Notes under the pieces: generated by a model
Databases searched by the model: none
What the model saw: the letters and a program-made list of their open reading frames with translations, nothing else
What the model was told of the DNA's origin: nothing
Part shown: piece by piece, positions 59,322 through 64,000 of the stretch
Layout of the letters: each line of letters opens with the position of its first letter
Position numbering within the stretch: the first letter of the stretch is position 1
Source of the DNA: JAOTZA01 sp965224065
Lineage (GTDB): Bacteria > Acidobacteriota > Thermoanaerobaculia > Multivoradales > JAHEKO01
Direction of reading: 5' to 3'
DNA: 64,000 nucleotides
Assembly (NCBI GenBank): GCA_965224065.1
Contig: CBDCYF010000005.1
Location: forward strand, 62,001-126,000
Program-made: the position numbers and the translations under genes

Positions 59322-59415
59322 AGCTGCAAATGGCCTTTGCAGCTCCGGCCGTATGAGCCGGATCATCCTGTAGGGGGCACTAAAAGCGCAGCGTTCGTCG
59401 GGTACCCCGCGAACG
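59322..59415 (+). promoter_or_regulatory. structured 5' leader of gingipain gene 2
   Basis: Three hairpins in a row. AGCTGCAAA/TTTGCAGCT (9 bp, 59322-59344). TCCGGC/GCCGGA (6 bp, 59344-59362). CGTTCG and CGGG paired with CCCG and CGAACG (59392-59415, 3-nt loop). The ribosome-binding site GGAGG follows at about 59430. It does not match a riboswitch class I know. Confidence 0.5.
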
Positions 59416-59443
59416 GTGCGTACGGCCCGGAGGGGACCCAGGC

Positions 59444-62400
59444 ATGAAAAAAGCCCGCAGTCACTGCACCGGTTCGTGGGTGCTGTTTTTCTTATTCTCG
59501 GCGTGGGGCGCACTCCAGCCGGCACCGGCCCTGGCGCAATCCTGCCCTTCGGGCACGGCGGCGGCGACGTTTGACTGGTCGCCGTCAGCGGGGACCGGAA
59601 ACGAGTGGCTTTCTAGCAACAACACGAACGGTGCATCTCAGGTGTACACCGTCAGTTACACCGACGCCTACGGCAACCCCGCGACCGTAGACGTCACGGT
59701 CACGCTTCAGGACGCCAACAGCAGGAATTTCGACAGCAACTTTGTCTGTCCCGCGATCATGAACTCCAACTGTGACACCGTCTTCCCGCTGTTTACCGAG
59801 ACCAACGGCGCTTTCGGCAGCGGCTTCCTGACGATCGGCATGGCGAGCGTCTCGTCCAGCGAGACTGTTGGATTCGACTTCTCCTTCTCGAAGCCCGTGC
59901 TGATGGACGACTTCTCAGTCGGAGACATGGACGACGTCGGGTTCGGCGCCTCGTCACCCGAGCCGGATGAGTCGTATCAGGACCAGCTCACTTTTACCGC
60001 TTCGAATGGCGGTGCCAACGTGCCGGTGACCTTGGTGGCCGGCTCGAACATGACGATTTCGGGCCAAACAGCGACTACGATCGTGGTGCCAGGCACCAGT
60101 AACAACCTCGGACCCGGTGATGCCGCGGGTACGGTCACGGCCTCGACGAGCCAGGTCTTTGACACCTTCAGCCTGGTGTACCAGAACGGTCCCGACGACG
60201 CGACCAACGAGGGCGGAACCGGGGTCAGCAACGGCCACGCGATCCGGGTGTCGGGTTTTGCTCTGTGTGTGGAGGACATCCAGCCGGATCTGTCGATCGT
60301 CAAGACCGCGAATCCACCCGGGCTCGTCATGCCGGGCGAGACGATCACGTATACGATCGATGTGACCAACGACGGTCCGGGTGCGGCCAACAACGTCACT
60401 GTGACCGACGACCTGCCCAACGGCGTGACCTACACGGCGGGCACCGCGCAGAAGACGTACTGGGTCAGCGGGGTCCAGGCGGGCTCGCTCACCCAACCCC
60501 TGGGAGGGGGCACCTTTGACACCGGAGGGTTGACGCAATCGTTCAATACCACCGGTGTGATCCCGGCCGGAGCGACGCTGACGAGCTTTGGTTTCACGAC
60601 CACGGGTCAGTCCTTCGACTGGCTCTCGGACATCAGCCTGGTGGCGAACTATCCGAGCGGTACGGCTTACAATCTGCCAACCGGCAGCTTCGGTGGTAAC
60701 GGCCCGGGCCCGTGGAACGTGACCCAGGGTCCCGGTGCGTTCGGTGGCCCGGCCGAAGGCGTCTATCAGTTCATCTGGGACGACAGCGTCAACGGCGTGG
60801 GCGGCGACGACAACAGCATCACCAATACGACCTTTACAATCAACTACGAGTTTGGGGCTGGCCGCATTCAGACGACGGACGCGGCGAACGCTCCGGCGAA
60901 CATGGTGACGGCGGCCGATGGGATCTCACTGCTTCCGGGCGAGACCATGACGGTGACCTTTGACGTGACGGTGGACGATCCGCTGCCGCCGGGTGTGACC
61001 GACATCGTCAACGAAGCCGAGGCCGAGGCGACGGGGATTCCTCCGATCACCGACATGGCCGTCACGACGACTCCGGTGACGCTGGCGTATTTCGAGGCTC
61101 GAGGGCAGGGGAGCGTGAGCTTCCGCTGGATGACCTCGACCGAGGTGGGCAACCTGGGCTTCAACGTCTACGAGGTGGGTGAGAGCGACCTGCTCCAGCT
61201 CAATGACGAGCTGATTCCTTCGCACGTGGTGGACTCGCTCGAGCCGCAGGTCTACGAGTTCGAGGCGACCGGGGTCCGTGGGGACACCTTTGTGCTCGAG
61301 GATGTGGACATCCAGGGGACGGTGCGGCACCACGGACCGTTCTATGCAGACACGGCCCGGGGCTCGGAGGTGACCGAGACGCGGGAGGTGGCCTGGGAGG
61401 AGATTCGCGCCCGTCGGGCCGAGCGGCGCGCGGCGCGCGCGGCGAACGCGCGAGACGAGAGCTCGCTGTCGGTGAGCACCAAGTTCCTGGCCGAGCCCGA
61501 CGACGCGGCTGTCGATCGGCCGGAACAGGGGCTGGACCTTGCGAGCGGCAAGGCTCGTTTGCGCAGAGACCGGGCCCGGCGCGATGGTCGCCGCGGGGGC
61601 CGCAGTCAGCGGGTAGCGCAGTTCGGGGTGAGCGAGGAAGGCATCCACCGGGTGAGCTACGAGGCGCTGGCGGCCTCGGGCGTCGATCTGCGGGGCGTGA
61701 GGAGCGACTGGCTGTCGCTTTCGAGCCAGGGCCGGCCGGTGGCGGTTTACGTTCATGGCGGGCGGGTGTTTGGTCCCGGCTCCTACCTCGAGTTTGTAGG
61801 CGAGCCGGTCGAGAGCCTCTATACACGGACCAACGTGTACGAGCTGTCGCTGAACCGGAGAAAGGCCGAGCGGGTCGAGTCATTGGCTCACCGGGGCTTC
61901 GGGGGAGTCGAGCCGTTCTATCTCGAGACCCAGAAGGTGGAGCGTCAACGCCAGTACAACTTTGCGTCGCCGACGGATGACCCGTGGTACGACGAGCGAC
62001 TGCTGGCGACGTCGGGGCCGGTGGAGACGAGCGTGTCGTTCGATCTCGACGGTTGGCAGCCGGGTCTGGCCGAGGTGGAGCTGGAGGTCTTTGTCCTGGG
62101 GGTGACCAACTTCCCGACGGCCCCGGACCATCACCTGGTGATCGAGCTCAACGGCAGCGAGGTCGCGGACGAGAGGTTCGACGGGCTGTTTGTGCCCGAG
62201 ATCGTCGCGAGCGTCGGAGACGAGCTCCTGGTGCCGGTGGGTAACGAGCTGAAACTCCGGCTGCCGCATGACACCGGAGCCAAGTACGACCTGATCAACT
62301 ACGACCACCTGCGGGTGCGCTACCCGCGGGGGTTTGTGGCGCGCGGCGATGAGCTGTCGTTCGGCTCCTCGGGTACCCACTTCCGGGTCCAGGGGCTCGA

Positions 62401-63652
62401 TTCGCCCGAGGTGGTGGCCTATGGGCGCTCGGGCGAGCGGGTAGTTCGTCTGGGTACACAGGTGGTCTCAGAGCCTTTGGCCGAGGGGGTTTCGTATGCT
62501 GCGGCCTTCTCCGGGCTGGGGGAGGAGGGCTCGGAGTACTGGGCGGCCGGGATGTCGGGTCTGAGGGTGCCGACGATCGAGAAGGCGAAGCGCAACCGGA
62601 GCCTGACACGGACTCCGGCGGATGTCCTGGTGATCTCGCACGGGGACTTTCTCGACTCTCTGGGAGAGTGGGTCAGCCGCCGTGAGGGCGAGGGGCTTTC
62701 GATCCGGGTGGTCGACGTGGCCTCGGTCTACCGTAAGTACAGCCATGGGGTCGTGGATCCCGAGGCGATCCGGGCCTACGTTCGCGAGGCTTACGAGGAG
62801 ATGGGGATCGAGTACCTCTTGCTGGTGGGCGGCGATACCTACGATCCGTTCGACTACCTGGGGGTGGGGTCGGTGAGCTTCATCCCGACGCCGTACGCCC
62901 AGACGGATTCGATCGTGCGCTATGCGCCGGTCGATCCTCTGTACGGCGACGTGGATGGCGACCTGGTGCCGGATCTCGCGGTTGGGCGGTGGCCGGTTCG
63001 AACGGTGGAGGAGCTCGAGGCGGTGATCGACAAGACACTCGCATACCGGGCGGACTCGTTGAGCGCGATTCTGGCGGCCGATCGTCAGGACGGCCCGTCG
63101 GGCTACTCGTTCGCCGATGCGAGCGAGGTGATGGGTTCGCTTCTGGGGTCGGACTGGACGCTGGATCGGGTGTATCTGGACAAGATGGCGCTCTCCGAGG
63201 CGCGCACGGAGCTGATCGGTGGGATGAGTGGCGGCCCGGCGGTGACGAGCTACTTTGGCCACTCGAGCCTGACCGTGTGGAGCTTCAGCGGGCTGTTCCG
63301 CAGCTCGGACGTCGAGCTTCTAGGCAACTATGGTCAACCGACGGTGGTGACCCAATGGGGCTGCTGGAACACCTACCACGTTCTGCCGACCTACGAGACC
63401 CTGGGCAACCGGTTGCTGCTCGAGCCGGACACGGGCGCGGCGGCGGTGCTGGGAGCGTCGACGCTGACCCAGGCGACCTCGGAGCGGCGTTTGGGCCGCC
63501 GGGTCTTCGAACGGTTGGCCGTGCCGGGAGTGCGGCTGGGCCAGGCGGTGGCCGAAGCCAAACAGGACCTGGCGACGACCGACCCTCATCGTCTGGACGT
63601 CCTCTTGGGATGGACCATGCTCGGAGATCCCACCCTGCCGGTTATTCCCTGA
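59444..63652 (+). CDS. giant secreted DUF11 - gingipain-like (peptidase C25) protein, copy 2
   Basis: 1402 residues with the same plan as the gene at 48008: signal peptide (about 1-30, ending ALAQS), N-terminal beta region, DUF11 (PDLSIVKTANPP), Arg-rich middle, and C-terminal C25 domain with His1273 (YFGHSS) and Cys1307 (QWGCWN). The N-terminal 470 residues have clearly diverged from copy 1 (different loops and Cys spacing) while the last 860 residues differ at only a few positions. The start ATG has GGAGG upstream. It is preceded by a strongly structured leader. Confidence 0.9.
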   Translation: MKKARSHCTGSWVLFFLFSAWGALQPAPALAQSCPSGTAAATFDWSPSAGTGNEWLSSNNTNGASQVYTVSYTDAYGNPATVDVTVTLQDANSRNFDSNFVCPAIMNSNCDTVFPLFTETNGAFGSGFLTIGMASVSSSETVGFDFSFSKPVLMDDFSVGDMDDVGFGASSPEPDESYQDQLTFTASNGGANVPVTLVAGSNMTISGQTATTIVVPGTSNNLGPGDAAGTVTASTSQVFDTFSLVYQNGPDDATNEGGTGVSNGHAIRVSGFALCVEDIQPDLSIVKTANPPGLVMPGETITYTIDVTNDGPGAANNVTVTDDLPNGVTYTAGTAQKTYWVSGVQAGSLTQPLGGGTFDTGGLTQSFNTTGVIPAGATLTSFGFTTTGQSFDWLSDISLVANYPSGTAYNLPTGSFGGNGPGPWNVTQGPGAFGGPAEGVYQFIWDDSVNGVGGDDNSITNTTFTINYEFGAGRIQTTDAANAPANMVTAADGISLLPGETMTVTFDVTVDDPLPPGVTDIVNEAEAEATGIPPITDMAVTTTPVTLAYFEARGQGSVSFRWMTSTEVGNLGFNVYEVGESDLLQLNDELIPSHVVDSLEPQVYEFEATGVRGDTFVLEDVDIQGTVRHHGPFYADTARGSEVTETREVAWEEIRARRAERRAARAANARDESSLSVSTKFLAEPDDAAVDRPEQGLDLASGKARLRRDRARRDGRRGGRSQRVAQFGVSEEGIHRVSYEALAASGVDLRGVRSDWLSLSSQGRPVAVYVHGGRVFGPGSYLEFVGEPVESLYTRTNVYELSLNRRKAERVESLAHRGFGGVEPFYLETQKVERQRQYNFASPTDDPWYDERLLATSGPVETSVSFDLDGWQPGLAEVELEVFVLGVTNFPTAPDHHLVIELNGSEVADERFDGLFVPEIVASVGDELLVPVGNELKLRLPHDTGAKYDLINYDHLRVRYPRGFVARGDELSFGSSGTHFRVQGLDSPEVVAYGRSGERVVRLGTQVVSEPLAEGVSYAAAFSGLGEEGSEYWAAGMSGLRVPTIEKAKRNRSLTRTPADVLVISHGDFLDSLGEWVSRREGEGLSIRVVDVASVYRKYSHGVVDPEAIRAYVREAYEEMGIEYLLLVGGDTYDPFDYLGVGSVSFIPTPYAQTDSIVRYAPVDPLYGDVDGDLVPDLAVGRWPVRTVEELEAVIDKTLAYRADSLSAILAADRQDGPSGYSFADASEVMGSLLGSDWTLDRVYLDKMALSEARTELIGGMSGGPAVTSYFGHSSLTVWSFSGLFRSSDVELLGNYGQPTVVTQWGCWNTYHVLPTYETLGNRLLLEPDTGAAAVLGASTLTQATSERRLGRRVFERLAVPGVRLGQAVAEAKQDLATTDPHRLDVLLGWTMLGDPTLPVIP
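61069..63652 (+). repeat. 2.58-kb near-identical direct repeat, copy 2
   Basis: Partner of 49660-52243, same orientation, 11409 bp apart. The flanks immediately after the stop codons are unrelated. Confidence 0.9.
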
Positions 63653-63706
63653 CCGCCGCTGGATGCTCCGAGCAGTGTAGGTTCAGTGGGTCGATCTTGA
63701 GCACCA

Positions 63707-63724
63707 AACCGACATAGGTCGGTT
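63707..63724 (+). terminator. hairpin downstream of gingipain gene 2
   Basis: AACCGAC, loop ATAG, GTCGGTT: a perfect 7-bp stem 55 bp after the stop codon. A second small stem (AGGAGC/GCTCCT, 63751-63765) follows. No strong T-tract, so termination strength is uncertain. Confidence 0.45.
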
Positions 63725-63769
63725 CTGTAATCACCGGTCCTGGCTCGGCTAGGAGCGCTGCTCCTGGGC

Positions 63770-64000
63770 CTATTTGCGAGCCGCGATGTAGGCGACGGCG
63801 ATGCGCCGCCGTCCGTTCCCCGTTTCTACCTGGCGCCGGAGCGCGGCTTCCAGTCGTTTCCTTTCCAGTGGCGTCAAAACGCAGGCGATCGCTTGCGCCA
63901 GGGTGGGGCAGCGAGGATTCCAGACGGTGTGGAGGAACGATTGCCAGTCACGAGCCGGCGGGCGGGATACCCCGGCGCGCAGATGGAGCTGAATGTCATC
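63770..64000 (-). CDS. C-terminal fragment of an unidentified protein, 5' end beyond window
   Basis: The minus strand is open from the right edge to a TAG at 63772-63770, giving 76 residues. The frame has GC-rich third positions and reads like real protein (LTPLERKRLEAALRR, ending RRRIAVAYIAARK). The opposite-strand frame over the same bases is Arg/Ser-rich and unlikely. Family unknown. It converges on gingipain gene 2, with 117 bp between stops. Confidence 0.5.
   Translation of the reverse strand, partial: DDIQLHLRAGVSRPPARDWQSFLHTVWNPRCPTLAQAIACVLTPLERKRLEAALRRQVETGNGRRRIAVAYIAARK

Noticed and set aside
59322..59362. Cyclic di-GMP (GEMM) riboswitch, prompted by GCAAA and CCGGCC words in the leader
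   Set aside because: The second conserved CGCAAAGCC element and the GEMM tetraloop/receptor arrangement are missing; only generic hairpins remain.
63801..63992. Plus-strand 63-residue frame at the right edge
   Set aside because: Arg/Ser/Trp-rich and without a ribosome-binding site; the opposite strand has a more convincing partial gene.

Overview
This is a bacterial chromosome segment with high G+C and strong third-position GC bias. The gene content points to Acidobacteriota, possibly Thermoanaerobaculia-like: an Oar-type TonB-dependent receptor with a carboxypeptidase-regulatory domain, a secreted VPS10/Asp-box protein, DUF11 plus gingipain (C25) proteins, a FHA-GAF-SpoIIE phosphatase and PilZ/ExeA/GspB-type genes. 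The assignment is an inference from gene families; there is no rRNA in the window. One tRNA (Thr, anticodon CGT) is present. No CRISPR array, transposase or integrase was seen.

Layout. 1-11.7 kb is mostly housekeeping and envelope: a class-I amidotransferase, a zincin-like protein, HU, sixA with a FHA-GAF-SpoIIE phosphatase, a FKBP isomerase, MscS, a methyltransferase, a PilZ-TM-NTF2 protein and an ExeA/GspB pair. 11.69-12.97 kb is a small toxin-antitoxin insertion bounded by a perfect 39-bp direct repeat that copies the 3' end of the neighbouring gene. 12.96-21.3 kb is a sulfur module. A minus-strand Mo-oxidoreductase operon (fused FeS/NrfD subunit, catalytic subunit, TorD chaperone) is divergent from tusA-tusA-dsrE2-CsoR/CstR-like regulator-rhodanese/persulfide dioxygenase. 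A textbook sigma70 promoter in it carries an embedded CsoR-type palindrome.

22.6-28.3 kb holds two PLP enzymes, an SsnA-like amidohydrolase and a divergent hydantoinase, probably a nitrogen-compound catabolic unit. 28.4-31.7 kb is a secreted Asp-box protein. 31.8-37.2 kb is a lower-GC cassette with two different caspase-like (clan CD) proteins, a secreted PPC-TPR-CHAT protein and a PKD-like/HGH...AC protein, joined by a 109-residue protein. 37.4-46.5 kb has a DinB-like protein, a second methyltransferase paralogous to the one at 6.8 kb, secreted proteins, the TonB receptor and a WSC/crystallin protein.

46.6-63.65 kb is a cell-surface region. An XRE regulator fused to a B12-binding-like fold that lacks the cobalt-ligating His is divergent from a giant DUF11-gingipain gene. 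A second copy lies 11.4 kb downstream; the last 2.58 kb of the two copies are almost identical while the N-terminal halves have diverged. Between them are the tRNA, an Mrr-like nuclease, an FG-GAP protein and a three-gene run of secreted proteins, one with seven 26-residue repeats. The second gingipain gene has a strongly structured leader.

The best candidates for something undescribed are the two-caspase cassette, the persulfide-type regulon with its atypical regulator and operator, the XRE-B12-fold regulator, the 39-bp-flanked TA insertion, and the homogenised gingipain pair.
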